Shown piece by piece: positions 46,743-57,134 of a stretch of 64,000 nucleotides of DNA. The notes beneath the pieces were generated by a model that worked only from the letters and a program-made list of their open reading frames with translations, did no database searches and was not told the DNA's origin. Position numbers and translations under genes: made by a program. The stretch is from positions 3,663,572-3,727,571 of the forward strand of contig OX419347.1 in NCBI GenBank assembly GCA_948470475.1, in the 5' to 3' direction. How positions within the stretch are numbered: position 1 is the first letter of the stretch; each line of letters begins with the position of its first letter. Source of the stretch: Galaxea fascicularis. Lineage: Eukaryota; Cnidaria; Anthozoa; Scleractinia; Euphylliidae.

Positions 46743-46878
46743 AGGAAAGATTTCCATATAGCTCCATCATTAATTATACATGCATCACTGTCATACTAAC
46801 CCTGTTCTAAAATCAGAGAGAGTTGGAGTCACAACATGCATGTATAATTATTGTATGGGGCTGCGTGGAAATCTTGCC
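46743..46878. mobile_element. MITE, GGAAAGATTTCCA ends (copy 2)
   Basis: Inverted ends GGAAAGATTTCCATATAGC and GCTGCGTGGAAATCTTGCC with subterminal ATACATGCAT/ATGCATGTAT. Interior is the reverse complement of copy 1 at 23,601-23,744. Confidence 0.8.
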
Positions 46879-47471
46879 TATTATTTTGTGTCTAACGACT
46901 CGTCGTTCAATTGTCACAACGGCAAACTGGGCAATTTTTGCCACGAAATGTTAACAGAAACAATACTCACAAAATGCTGTCTTAATGCAACAACTGCATG
47001 GCTTTCAATAGCAGTTAAACAAGCAAGTCTACAGTTCAACTTTTGCAACAACTTTGATTCCCAGAGCTAATCTACAACGAATAATGTGTCCCGTTCCATC
47101 CCTTCCCAAAGAGACGTAGAGTAAAAATAATGTTTGCAAAGCAGAAAATAGGTACCTTTCACTGAGGCTGTGTAGACTTGTTTTCCCTCCTTCTAGCCTT
47201 TATTTTCAGTCACCTTCGGAGTTGCAGTCACTGTCCAGTCCTTCAAAGCACAGGAGATCTTAACACAACAGGAACCAAAGTGGTTTGTGGCAATTGGACA
47301 AATCATGAAGATGGATTAGACACGAACTGACCAATCTCTAGCAAACACACCACACAATGATCTGCATGCTTCTTCAGGGAGCTAATCCCATTGCAGATGA
47401 AAAGAAAGAGAGGAAATTGTAGGGGATTACTATTCTGAAGTTTTTGTGTTTCCTATGTTGCTCTATTTGGC
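46879..47471. other. No supported gene
   Basis: A short minus-strand ATG frame with several cysteines (47,196-47,309, starting MICPIATNHFG) ends at a stop after 37 codons. It lacks splice or homology support and I do not call it a gene. Confidence 0.4.
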
Positions 47472-47817
47472 TGTTTGAAAAGGTCTTGATTCAAAAGATA
47501 AAAAGCAGGTTATGTCTTTCAAAAAAAAAAAAAACAGAAGAATAATAAAGGATAGGATTGGAATTGAACCCTCGCCACCAGCGTCATATCTTCAACGGGT
47601 CCTCTCCATGTCCAACATGCCACCTGGAATTAGCTGACAATACTTGTAATTTTTAACATATTTATATGAAAACTGAAATCACCATGATAATAATAGCTGA
47701 AGACCAACTAATTTATTGATGTTTGAAATAAAGCAGATAAGAGCTGACTGCAAAAAAGATACTCAGTTTTTAATGTGTTTGAAAAGGTCTTGATTCAAAA
47801 GATAAAAAGCAGGTAAA
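47472..47817 (-). repeat. tRNA-like tandem unit 1 and start of unit 2
   Basis: Unit 1 (47,472-47,776) and the start of unit 2 (47,777-47,817) share GTTTGAAAAGGTCTTGATTC, then AAAAGATAAAAAGCAGGT; period 305 bp. On the minus strand unit 1 carries a tRNA-like block with GAGGGTTCAATTCC as box B at about 47,557-47,570. Unit 2 is interrupted after GCAGGTAA by the Gypsy LTR and resumes at 50,512. Confidence 0.75.
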
Positions 47818-47971
47818 TGTAATTTTGTAAACAGGGGTGTGTATCACAGAAGACGACACACAGTCAACACATCGTCCATGTTGGAATCACATCTCCAATT
47901 AATTTATTCCCAGCATGCTTTGCTATGTGACATAAGGCGTGTCACGCCACTGTGTAACGCTAAACACTACA
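47818..47971 (-). repeat. Gypsy 3' LTR
   Basis: 154 bp, TGTAATTTTG...AACACTACA on the + strand. On the minus strand a purine tract (AGGAGAAA) lies immediately upstream, as expected of the polypurine tract. About 20 bp longer than the other LTR because of an insertion near 47,894 (TCCAATTAATTTAT region). Confidence 0.9.
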
Positions 47972-48326
47972 TTTCTCCTATTCTACAGTTAAGAAGAATC
48001 GCACAATCAAAGGAATATTGTGAAATAACTAACAGTAACAACATATACTATGCGACAGAACTAGACTAGTCAAAGCAAACTTGAACAAGAGGATACATGC
48101 ATAGTCCTGTGTAAAGTCATTAACCACTGAATGTTCAACTTCTAAATGTTCTCACAGACTCAAAGCTCATAACTCTCCACAATGTCCAAAATCAATACTT
48201 GAGTCACTTTGAAATCAGTCAAAGAATAATAAATGTTCAAAATCACATTAAATCAGTGGGTCATCACTAACCAAATCTCTTGGATGAGTCTCTTTGGGGG
48301 CACAGATACAAGTCATGTGTAGACCT

Positions 48327-48960
48327 TCAACGGACAGGTTCACTCAGGACTTCAGCATTTCCACCAGGGTCCACTGATGACGTTGGGAACTCCTGGACTG
48401 AGACTGGAATATGGGAAGCAGGGCTGCTCTCAGTGTCTTGGTCAATTGCCTCTCCCTCAAGTGATTGACTGGTTCTGAATGCAGTATAATCATCAGCCAG
48501 AAGCTTCTTGAAGTGAGATGAATTGTGCGTCACCTGTCGGTCGGCGCTTTCTGCTGTTAAGATGCTGTAATGCTTCTTGGTGACGGCAAGCGGGGTCGGA
48601 TGATATGGTGTTGACAGCTTTTCTCGCTTTGGTTGCCTGACTGGTACTGTGTCTCCAACCTGAATGTAACAATGTTTGATGGTTCTCCTCAACTCAGCTT
48701 GGCTCTTGATCTTGAGTTTCTGCTGAGCATCTTTTTTCCGCATGGTTACAGGGTCATGACTTTCACCACTTGGCGCAACGACATGGTTGGGTAGCTTGAC
48801 TCAATCCACTCTGGGGAGTGGCACAATAGTTGCGTAGGAACTGATACATATCTTGCTTCCAGTGAGTAGTGGTGTGTAGCACCTTTCCAAAGGTTTTCAT
48901 AAAGCATTCCACTTCTCCATTGGCTTCAGGCCACAGAGGAGACAGCTTTCAGTGCTTGAA
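48327..48960 (-). pseudogene. Gypsy integrase C-terminal fragment
   Basis: Minus-strand sequence reads LWPEANGEVECFMKTFGKVL, holding the last catalytic glutamate region of an integrase core, then FLRNYCATPQSG. A frame break follows, and the basic C-terminal part runs from 48,743 to 48,327. The zinc-binding domain and the first two catalytic aspartates are missing through a deletion directly after RNase H. Tail rich in S, T and P is typical of Gypsy integrase ends. Confidence 0.8.
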
Positions 48961-48970
48961 ACCAAGATAC

Positions 48971-49615
48971 TTAGCAAATTAGGTGAGTAGACTCAGCGAC
49001 AAGATCACACTTTGAATCACCCTGGAGATGCCTTGAGATGTAGTCTGCTGGATTCAGGTCACCTCTTGAATACAACACTTTGAAGTTGAAAGACTGTAGT
49101 TTTAGACGCCAGTTCTCAATCCCAGCTGAGGCTTGCAAAGTAGGGCTGTTGAAAATGGATAACAAGGGTTTGTCATCCGTCACAACTTTAAAATGGCTTC
49201 CTAGGAGGTACATACAGAAATGATGACAACCCCACGTGATAGCCAATGCCTTGCGCTCGATTTGAGAGTAGCACTTTTCCGCACTAGAGAGGGCTTTGCT
49301 GACGGATGACATAACTTTTCCGCCTTGAGTTAACACACCACTCAATCCAACAGGACTAGCGTCAACAAGCAGGATGGATTTCTTGTTAGGGTCAAAATAC
49401 GCCATTACTTCATCCTAGGTGAGGCTACACTTAAGTTGCTCTAACGCTGCCTGGTGAACACTGTTCCATTTGAATTCCACGCCCTTGTGTGTGAGGTCAC
49501 GCAAAGGAGCCACAACGTCTGCATAACCACGTATGAAACAAGACACATAGTTGGTCATGCCTAACAAGCTGTGCACATCGAAATGGGATGCATCTGTGTG
49601 ATTGATGAACAGGTC
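48971..49615 (-). pseudogene. Gypsy RT connection and RNase H fragment
   Basis: Starts with RT thumb/connection sequence (SLLGMTNYVSCFIRGYADV), then, after an in-frame stop near 49,415, RNase H with ILLVDASPVGLSGVLTQ (first catalytic D), ERKALAITWGCHHF (catalytic E) and VVTDDKPLL where TDHKPL is usual (H to D change). Ends with NPADYISRH. The RT catalytic palm with its Y-x-D-D box is absent: the sequence jumps from RT residue ~20 directly to this region. Confidence 0.88.
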
Positions 49616-50060
49616 TCACAGTCTCATCAATATACAATTTGACCTCAACATTCTTCATCTTTCTAAGACCACTGAACAGACTTGGGTAATTTTGGAACAC
49701 ATTCCTTTCCACAGACACAGCATTTGAAAGTTGCAGTATTCCAAGGTCTGTAGCATATCCAAGAAGAGATGTTTTGCCATCTACCACGAGAAATTCAGAG
49801 TCAACTGAACGACACTTGGATTCCACTAAACCCTTGAATTTACCCAGCACGGGAGAGGTTCAGATGAGTTGAAAGCATACACTGTAGTACCACAAGGTTC
49901 CAGTCTACGATCAAACATCTTTGACACATCATAACTCACAATGTTCACACTGGCTCCAGAGTCCACTAAGAACTTGCATGTGACACCATTGACTTTTAAT
50001 GACACAAAGGGAGTACTAACCTTAGCTATATAGCACGAGAACTTGACGTGAACGTGTATT
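49616..50060 (-). pseudogene. Gypsy aspartic protease and RT N-terminus fragment
   Basis: Minus strand reads VSLKVNGVTCKFLVDSGASV with the D-S-G-A active-site motif near 49,952-49,964, then an apparent one-base frameshift near 49,855, LGKFKGLVESKCR, a linker, and the start of RT (VHQSHRCIPF) where the deletion joins the connection domain. Fusion of gag end to protease is also broken by a deletion. Confidence 0.85.
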
Positions 50061-50105
50061 CATCATCTGAACTCGACGGCGGTGAGCGTGGCCTTGACTC
50101 TTCGT

Positions 50106-50306
50106 TCACTTGGTTAACGGTTTGCGGAGGCTTGCGGGGGACTTCGTTTTGGCCGTTTCAAAATCGTCACCGGTGTCCGACAAAGTGTCAAAGATTTCAG
50201 ATACCTCCTCTCCGGCGTAGTACAGTAAGAGAACTCGCTGTCTCTTCTTGTCACTAATATCCACATGTATGTCGAACGGTTCAAACTGTGGAATCACTGT
50301 AGCCAT
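50106..50306 (-). pseudogene. Gypsy gag N-terminal fragment
   Basis: ATG at 50,306 begins MATVIPQFEPFDIHVD and continues with KKRQRVLLLYYAGEE and IFDTLSDTGDDFETAKTK, the usual opening of cnidarian Gypsy gag. It then ends abruptly in unrelated residues and a stop, so most of gag (capsid rest, zinc knuckle) is gone. Confidence 0.85.
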
Positions 50307-50366
50307 CACAAAGGTTAGACACTCGGTCACACACACAGTTATGAGTATCTTGCGGCGATTTTTGCC

Positions 50367-50380
50367 GATCCTCGTCGCCA
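50367..50380 (-). other. Gypsy primer-binding site
   Basis: TGGCGACGAGGATC on the minus strand, one base after the 5' LTR. It starts TGG, as needed to pair with a tRNA 3' CCA end. The tRNA identity is not assigned. Confidence 0.6.
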
Positions 50381-50381
50381 A

Positions 50382-50511
50382 TGTAATGTTTTAAACGGGG
50401 GTGTATCACAGAAGACGACACACAGTCAGCACGCCGGCCATGTTGGAATCACATTCCCAGCATGCTTTGCTATGTGACACAAGGCGTGTCACGCCACTGT
50501 GTAACACTACA
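50382..50511 (-). repeat. Gypsy 5' LTR
   Basis: 130 bp, TGTAATGTTTTAAACGGGGG...GTAACACTACA on the + strand. Shares long identical blocks with the 3' LTR (CAGAAGACGACACACAGTCA, GGCGTGTCACGCCACTGTGT). Differences at several sites plus the length change show it is not recent. Confidence 0.9.
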
Positions 50512-52640
50512 GTAATGTCTTCCAATAAAACTGAAATAATAATAAAAATAATAATAAAAAACTGAAGAACGATAAAGGATATGATTGGAATCGAACCCTC
50601 GCCACCAGCGTCATATCTTCAACGGGTCCTCTCCATGTCCAACATGCCACCTGGAATTAGCTGACAATACTCGTAATTTTTACAATCATTGTAACTTTAT
50701 GTATATAATATTCATGACTTGATGACTTGACTTACAATATTTATATGAAAACTGAAATCTCCATAACGATAGCTGAAGACAAACTAATTAATTAAAGCAG
50801 ACAAGAACTGGCCGTAAAAAAGATACTCAATTTTTATTTTATTATTTTTTTTGTGCCAACTCGAACTTTTGTTGCCAGCTTTTTAGAGCCACCTCGTACT
50901 GTTTTGGTGTCAACTCGTACTTGCTGTGAGATTTCTGTTTTCCTGGTGCCAATCTTTTTAGCTTTATGGCACTGTGTAGCTCAAACGACGTTACATCTTC
51001 CAAATAAAGTAACACAAACTAAATCTCAGCTTACAGTTAGGAGTAAAAAACGAAAAAAAAAAAGGGAAGAAGTAGCGGGGCTTCGAACCCACGCAAGCAG
51101 TTTTACATCTGCTATCTTTATCCACCGCGCCATCCTGAACTAACTACCCAAAATCTGATTATTAAATCTCCTTTCTAGCTGCTATATAGTTCCTTGCTCA
51201 TTAGTCAAGAGAATGAGGGAGTTATATCAAGATAACACCCTCTAGCTGTCTGACGAACTTGTCCACTCTCATCAAAAGTCTGCTGGTAATCTTTTGTTGC
51301 AAAATAAGGGGAAACTACATTTGAACTCAAGAAGAGTTTGTTTGAAATAAAGCAACAGCAGGTACTCAGTTTTGGATGCCAACTGGTACTTTTTCATGCG
51401 TAAATAAATAGTGACGTCATTCGCGAATATATGCAATCTGAGGGGTAGCGACATGAAATATATTCTAGAACGAAAGTCAACTTCAGATGTTGGTTTTTCA
51501 AACATCACTTATATTTTACTGTTTCCATACTATTGGGACTGCTGGACTCCACTAATATTGTTGAATCTCAGTGGTACCGGCACACATTACACTGCTGCTA
51601 CTTTTTTGGTGCCAACTCGTACTTTTTTGGTGTCGCTGATAACGTCCTGTGACTGAGGTTGTTGTTTTCTTTGATGTTAGGTAGCTGCATCGTAGTGTCC
51701 ATCTCAAACGAGTGTTATATTTTGCAATTAAAATAACACAAATTAAATCTTCGTAGTTCACAATTTAGAGTAAAAAACAAACATAAGGGCTGGAGTGGTA
51801 ACCGAACCCACGCCTCCAAACTGGTATCGCGGCTATCTTCATACACAGCGCCAACAAGAACTATCTGCTGACACCTATAATTTTCAACATATTTGTATGG
51901 GTAATTATCATGACAATATGGCGGAAGACTAAAACAGTGCATTTGAGCTCAAGACGGAGTTTGTTGGAAATAAAGCAATAAAAGGTACTCAATTTTGAAT
52001 GCCGATTTATCCTTTTTATGTGTCAATAAATAGTGACCGAATTCAGAAATATTAAGATGTTCAGTGAGTGGTAACGACATGAAATATATTCTGGAACGAA
52101 AATTAATCCAGCAAGAGAGACAAAGACAAATTACATTTTTCAATACTACATACATATATATATAGTTTTTTTTTTACCTTTTCTCACTTTCAGACATTGT
52201 TGAATCTCACTACTGTAGTATTACACATCGCATTATTGCTGCTATCTTAGAACTGTTTTGGAGTCTTACTTTCCTCGTACCTTATTATTTTTTTGGATGC
52301 CACATTTGGTGCCAGCCCGTACCCTTCTTGGCGTGAACTTGTCCTTGCAGTGAGGTCGTTATTAATCTCATGCTAACATCCTATAAGTTGTACGACAGTT
52401 TGTAGCTCAAAAGGAGTTTATATCTTTCAGTTGAAATGATACAAACTAGATCATAATTAGTTCACAATTTGGAGAAAAAAAAAAGAAGCGAAACGAAGGA
52501 GAGATAAGGATCCGAACCCGCGCTAATAGCTTCATTTTCCTATTCTCATCTCAAGCGCCAACCCTGGTAACCAAACTACTAACATTCGAAGTTTTTAATA
52601 TATTTTGACAGAAAATTACCATAACAATGACAGAAGACTA
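50512..52640 (-). repeat. tRNA-like tandem units 2 (rest) to 5
   Basis: Unit 2 continues at 50,512 with box B GGGTTCGATTCC (minus, about 50,587-50,598). Three longer units follow, about 640-700 bp apart, with box B-like GGGTTCGAAGCC (about 51,084), GGGTTCGGTTACC (about 51,796) and GGGTTCGGATCC (about 52,510). Shared flanks include GGTGCCAACTCGTACT, TAGCTCAAACG, GGTACTCA(A/G)TTTTG and GACATGAAATATATTCT. The unit at 51,080 also shows a paired AGCAG/CTGCT stem like an anticodon arm. Ancient tandem amplification of a SINE-bearing segment is the simplest reading. Confidence 0.7.
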
Positions 52641-52794
52641 ACCGATTGATGCTATGCTACCATCTTGTATGTTGAAGCTGAGGGTTTGGCGAGCCTAGCC
52701 CTGTAGTAAAGTTGCTAGGTTAAAGGTAGAGATATTTCGTTTTGCATATGGACCGCATATCAACAATAACAATTTGTCTTGGCTTAACCTGGCC

Positions 52795-52925
52795 AGGTAG
52801 GTTTTTCAAATGAAGAATGATCGTCCCAGTTGTGATTGCAATTTTTACAATTGCGTAGAGAAGTCTGAAAAAAATTCAGGACTTCAACGAGGCTTGAACC
52901 CGTGATCTCGCGGAATCAAAACAAG
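52795..52925 (-). mobile_element. SINE, tRNA-like head
   Basis: On the minus strand CGCGAGATCACGGGTTCAAG holds box B (GGGTTCAAGCC), followed by CGTTGAAGTCCTGAATTTTT and GCAATCACAACTGGGACGAT. This arrangement recalls a very common coral SINE. Box A lies in diverged sequence beyond 52,925. Confidence 0.6.
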
Positions 52926-53438
52926 AAAGAAGAACCTGGAACCAAATAAACGTTTATGGCATGATCGCTCAACAAGTCTCATGAAGTCTGCCAGTTCAAG
53001 CGTGTGTTGTAAAGTTGTTACTCGTTTGTTGTTTCTCTATCGTGTTTAAGTTTCTTGATGATGCAGGTTCATAGTCCAAGGTTATTTAGAGTTCAGCCCG
53101 CACTGGTATTGAATAGGCTTCTGAGTAGGTATTGTCTAGTTTGCGGATTTGCTGAACTTAAGTGTCGTTACTTCAAGTGGGTACGTCTGGGGACTAAAAC
53201 TGACCTTGGGACTTAACTACACAAGCGTTGCTGTTTTAAATTTATAGGCAACCGTTACGGTTCTATCGTCATTATTTCATTGGCTATGTTCCACTGTCCT
53301 TGCCAACTTTGTGGAGTGCATCACCATTTGCTGTATTAAACAACTGGTTTGCTGGTCTATGCTTAAGGTATTTAAAAGCCAATGTTTGAATGTAAAGTAA
53401 TAGAAGAACAGCAGCGTGAGCAAGAGCAAGAGCTAGAG
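52926..53438. other. No supported feature
   Basis: No gene or repeat identified; ends in an AGCAAGAGCAAGAGCTAGAG purine repeat next to the following element. Confidence 0.5.
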
Positions 53439-54600
53439 CAGGGTGGTAAAGGGGGGGGGGGGGAGGGGGGGTGGTCGTGATCACGAATCACGAGTCTATT
53501 TTCCATCAAATCACGATTCACGCTTGTATTTTGCGGTATTTCAGGAATTACGTATTTTAAGCCGGAGGGGGGAGGTACCTCTCGGAATTCTCGGTAGCGG
53601 TGCCGCCGCCCAGCTCTTCAAATCCTGGCCCTATCCACACCCGTTTTCAGAACTTGCCTCTAAAATCCATACCCGTTTTCAGATCCAACGCTGCGGTTAC
53701 ATATTTTACCACTAGCCATGCTGCAGTGTAATGCAGTCTGGCATCAGTGCGGAAGTCAAGAATTGAGAAAATTCAGCTCAAATGATAGATTTTGGTCACT
53801 TTTCTTTCTTTATTGTTCATTTGGAGTTGAAAAGACGAATACTTTTATACGCTCTCGTGGTTCGCTCTAAAACCATACCTGATCTCAGACCAAAAGGCTA
53901 AAAAACCAACCTTTTGGGGCGGCACATACCTATGTAGCTTGACAACAAGGAAAACGCCGGTCATTGCAAATGGGCATTATTAGTCCTAAATTTCTTAGAA
54001 GTAAGTCTCGTTTCTTTTAGGTGAGAGCATAGTGCACACGATCTGTCCCATTTTAAAACGACAAGGGTAACACTTTCAAATACGCAATGGCAGGAATTTA
54101 TGCGGATTAATTTTCAACAAAATGCTTTTCAGTTTATGGTTATCTCCTTACCTTATTTCATAATCTGATGACGACAAGGCTCTATTTGACAGTGTGATCG
54201 TCCACGAATGGTTTTCGATAAAAAGTTAACTGCAAGAACGTTAAGTTAACCGGGATGTCCTCCTGCAGTTTGATCGTATCTAGGATTTCGTTGCAATTCA
54301 GTGCAAGTAACACTTACATTGATATGGTCGAACCATGCGAGTTTTTATGAGATTCGTGCAGAGTTCACGATTAGCCAATTGTGGCATGTTTTATGGTAAA
54401 ATATATACTGTAAAAATGATCAATCAATGGCTCTATTGACGAGTACCCACGATTCACGAATCACGGTCCACAAAACAAGAAGATCACGTTTCACGCTAGG
54501 CTATCAGTTCACCGGTCATGACAAAAATTGAGCTATTTTCACTTGTCACGAGCTTTTTTCTTTCAAATCACGCGTCACGCATAACCCCCTTACCAACCTG
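53439..54600. mobile_element. TCACG-rich inverted-repeat element (1.16 kb)
   Basis: Ends CAGGGTGGTAAAGGGGG and CCCCCTTACCAACCTG (inverted). Subterminal zones hold many ATCACG/TCACGATTCACG motifs on the left (CGTGATCACGAATCACGAG, AAATCACGATTCACG) and on the right (CCACGATTCACGAATCACGG, AAATCACGCGTCACGC). No transposase. Target duplication not seen. Confidence 0.7.
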
Positions 54601-54851
54601 ATAGTCCTTGTACCACTCTGACGGAAGGTGAGATTATTTCAACGCCCAACATCACTAATATGAATAGCTGAAGTCAATTAATCATCAGTACATGGGATTT
54701 TCTCTGTTATTACTCTGTTCGCTGTGACTCATTTGTGGCCTTCGTTTGTTCACTTATTTTCGATCACTGATTTGGCAAGACCCGATTTCATAGATGATGT
54801 GAAAACTGGGTGAGAGTTTTTAGCTCTCATTTGTATTCTTATCTTATCCAG

Positions 54852-54946
54852 GCCTCACACCATTACCATGAAGACTGCTGTTGCTTTTCTGGCCCTTCTC
54901 ATGATGATTGTGACATTAGTGGCAAACGAAAGTGGCTGTTGCGACG
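54852..54946 (+). CDS. Signal-peptide start exon of a putative small secreted protein (S1)
   Basis: After a strong acceptor (TATTCTTATCTTATCCAG, AG at 54,850-54,851) a 16-nt leader precedes ATG at 54,868. 26 codons plus one base follow to a G|GTAAGT donor (phase 1). The peptide is a clear signal sequence: lysine at 2, hydrophobic core residues 4-19 (AVAFLALLMM), predicted cleavage near Ala19-Asn20, then a Cys-Cys pair at 24-25. A 5' UTR intron is implied; CGGAAG|GTGAGA at 54,626 could be its donor. The mature part is encoded downstream and is not securely found; 60,128-60,159 fits as the last exon. The exon plan is the same as at 62,589. I cannot name the product. Confidence 0.65.
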
Positions 54947-55770
54947 GTAAGTAATACCCTTATATACTTCAGTTTTCGTGGGATTGGAAATCAAGAAAAT
55001 CGTGAGCAAATGGCCAGTTTCATTTTCCTAATCCGAAAGTTCCACTGGTTAATTTTTCGCGATAAATGACAACGAAAGAAACTCACAAAAATGCAATTGT
55101 AGATTTTTATCGCCAAACACATATTACATCGGCCAAAACTGAATAGTATCGAAAACAACAACAAGACCTGGACTAAATGTAACGTCTATTTCTAATACTC
55201 CGCTTTATCTTTAAGCGGTTTGAAAAGAGCTTCTATCAAACATTAGGGTACAATATTTGCACTTGATGTTTGGGGGTGAAAGGGTCGTTGGTAACGAATC
55301 GTAGTGCTTTTTATAGCGAGACGGCTTGTTTCTTTTTGAAAGAAAAGTGTTTTTTAAGTACATCAATCTCCTTCTGCGAAGTGTGGTCAAAGTACCAATG
55401 ACATCAATATGGTATCTTCTTATGTTTCTGTCGTGTGTTCCCTTTAAAATGGTCGCTAATAAATGACTATTTCGGCATCCTTCATCCACGGTCCTAAGCA
55501 AGGGAACGAGTTTTTTTTTTTTTGAAAGGAAGATGAAAACTCTTGTTACAGAATTCAAGGCGTCTTGTCAGTCCCCAGCAGGTATAATGAGCTCCATGAA
55601 TCATTTTTCTACGCCGTTTGAGTTTTGCAGGCTTAGCTTTTGTGTGAGCTACCTGTGGTAGTCCAGTGTAGTCATGAAAATGTCCAGCATCCGAAGTGTC
55701 TCAGGTAACACATCACGTGATCTCCCATGGGAACAAGGAAACCAATCACAGAAAAGGATTACATCATCCT
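54947..55770. other. Probable first intron of S1; no clear exon
   Basis: A TTTTGCAG|GC acceptor at 55,631 and a CAG|GTAACA donor at 55,705 could border a short exon, but the phase-1 frame stops after four codons. No other feature recognised. Confidence 0.35.
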
Positions 55771-55773
55771 TTA

Positions 55774-56388
55774 AGCCCCGGCCAAACGATCGCAACATTC
55801 AGCGCAACATATCCCAACATTGTTGGCCGCAACATGTTGCGCGCGTTTGGCCACCCTGTTGTGGCATGTTATGACATGTTGCGTGTTGTTGGCTCAAATT
55901 TGAAAAAGGTCAAATTTTTCACGCAACATTTGTGGATGTTGTATGATGTTGTGGTCGTTTGGCCAGGTTCGTGCAACAATGTTGCGTTTGGGCATGCGCA
56001 ATACCTCGATTTGTTTTTTCAAAACGTCATTTGTAAGCATGGCGGAAAGTGGCGCGCAATTTGAATTGTGTAAAAACTCAATGAAACGGCACAGCCCTTC
56101 TCCTGCCTTCTCTCGGTCCGCAACCTAGTTTTTCCTCTTTTTACCTCTCTCTCGTCATCCTCTACAAGCAGCACTAGAGAACATGCCACTACTTTGCAAC
56201 GCCAAAGGCGAAATCGCTGGTGAACATACTCCATGTTTACGTCCGGGACAAATATTCGCTGAAAGTATTGCGTAGACTGTTGCGTGATGTTGCGTGCGTT
56301 TGGCCAGCCCTTCCGCAACATGTCGCAACATGATCCAACAATGTTGGGATATGTTGCGTTGAAATGTTGCGATCGTTTGGCCGGGGCT
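55774..56388. mobile_element. Harbinger-like MITE with TTA duplication
   Basis: Inverted ends AGCCCCGGCCAAACGATCGC and GCGATCGTTTGGCCGGGGCT, flanked by TTA at 55,771-55,773 and 56,389-56,391. Subterminal motifs GCAACAT/ATGTTGC, CAACATGTTGCG and GTTTGGCC repeat more than ten times on both sides. The central part (56,030-56,250) differs in composition and might be captured genomic sequence. No transposase. Confidence 0.9.
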
Positions 56389-56391
56389 TTA

Positions 56392-57129
56392 CCCTCAAAC
56401 ACAGGCTCCTATGCACGCGCTATGTCAGGATAAACAAATATGGCCGCCGATTGGTTGATAAACTGGATCACTTAATTGTATAGTTTGGATAAAAAGATCA
56501 TTGCTCAGGTGTCATCCTCTTTCCAAATGATAGCGAAAATTAGAAATAGTTTCAAAAGGACTAGAAAAGGTTTGATGTACAAGTTCCCACTTTAGCGTGC
56601 AAGCGAATTTTTCCTTCGTGACCGGCTCGTTTCCCTGAATATCACAAGAGAACGATGAAGCACTTAACAGCTGTGTCTGAGGTTACCGACACTTCAACAG
56701 CGGTTTGAGATTAGTTCATTTACGTACTTTCACGGGCTTACACGATTTCGCTTCTGTGTAGAATATTCCGCTAGTTTGCTATAATTTATACTCCATTTAA
56801 CAGTGACACTTCATGATTTAAATTGTATTAGTGTATATGTTGTGGCTAAAAATTAAAGTTGGGTAAAAAAATTTCAATCAAGGTTGACTCTCAATTTCTT
56901 TTGGTTTTCAATTCGCTACTGTTACTCAAAGGACTGTTATTATGCTTTTTGTTCCAAAATAGAAAGCCCCCATGCGATAAACCATTACCAAATAAGTAAA
57001 CTAGATCTCATGGTTTGTTTTTCACTCTGACCTGCCTGCTTTGTCTGTTCTAAGAGTGAAATTTGAAAAACAATTTCTAGAAGCTGAAACTCAGCTTGCT
57101 TCAGGTTTTTTTTTTCAGGCTAGAAATAT
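56392..57129. other. No supported feature (possible S1 intron)
   Basis: Contains a 24-nt stretch between CAATTTCTAG and GCTTCAG|GT (57,082-57,105) that would fit as a phase-1 micro-exon, but such short fits are expected by chance. Confidence 0.3.
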
Positions 57130-57134
57130 CCCAA

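Larger units (their letters stand above)
47818..50511 (-). mobile_element. Internally deleted Gypsy LTR retrotransposon
   Basis: Two LTRs (47,818-47,971 and 50,382-50,511), each TGT...ACA, enclose about 2.4 kb with remnants of gag, protease, RT, RNase H and integrase on the minus strand, in Ty3/Gypsy order. Flanks GTAAA (47,813-47,817) and GTAAT (50,512-50,516) form a 5-bp duplication with one mismatch. Unit 1 of the surrounding tandem repeat keeps the uninterrupted counterpart (GCAGGTTATGTCTTTC at about 47,507), effectively an empty site. Several coding domains are joined by large deletions, so the copy is dead and could only have moved with help. Confidence 0.93.

Noticed and set aside
47196..47309. 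Cysteine-containing 37-residue secreted peptide on the minus strand
   Set aside because: No signal peptide or splice evidence; a frame of this length is expected by chance.
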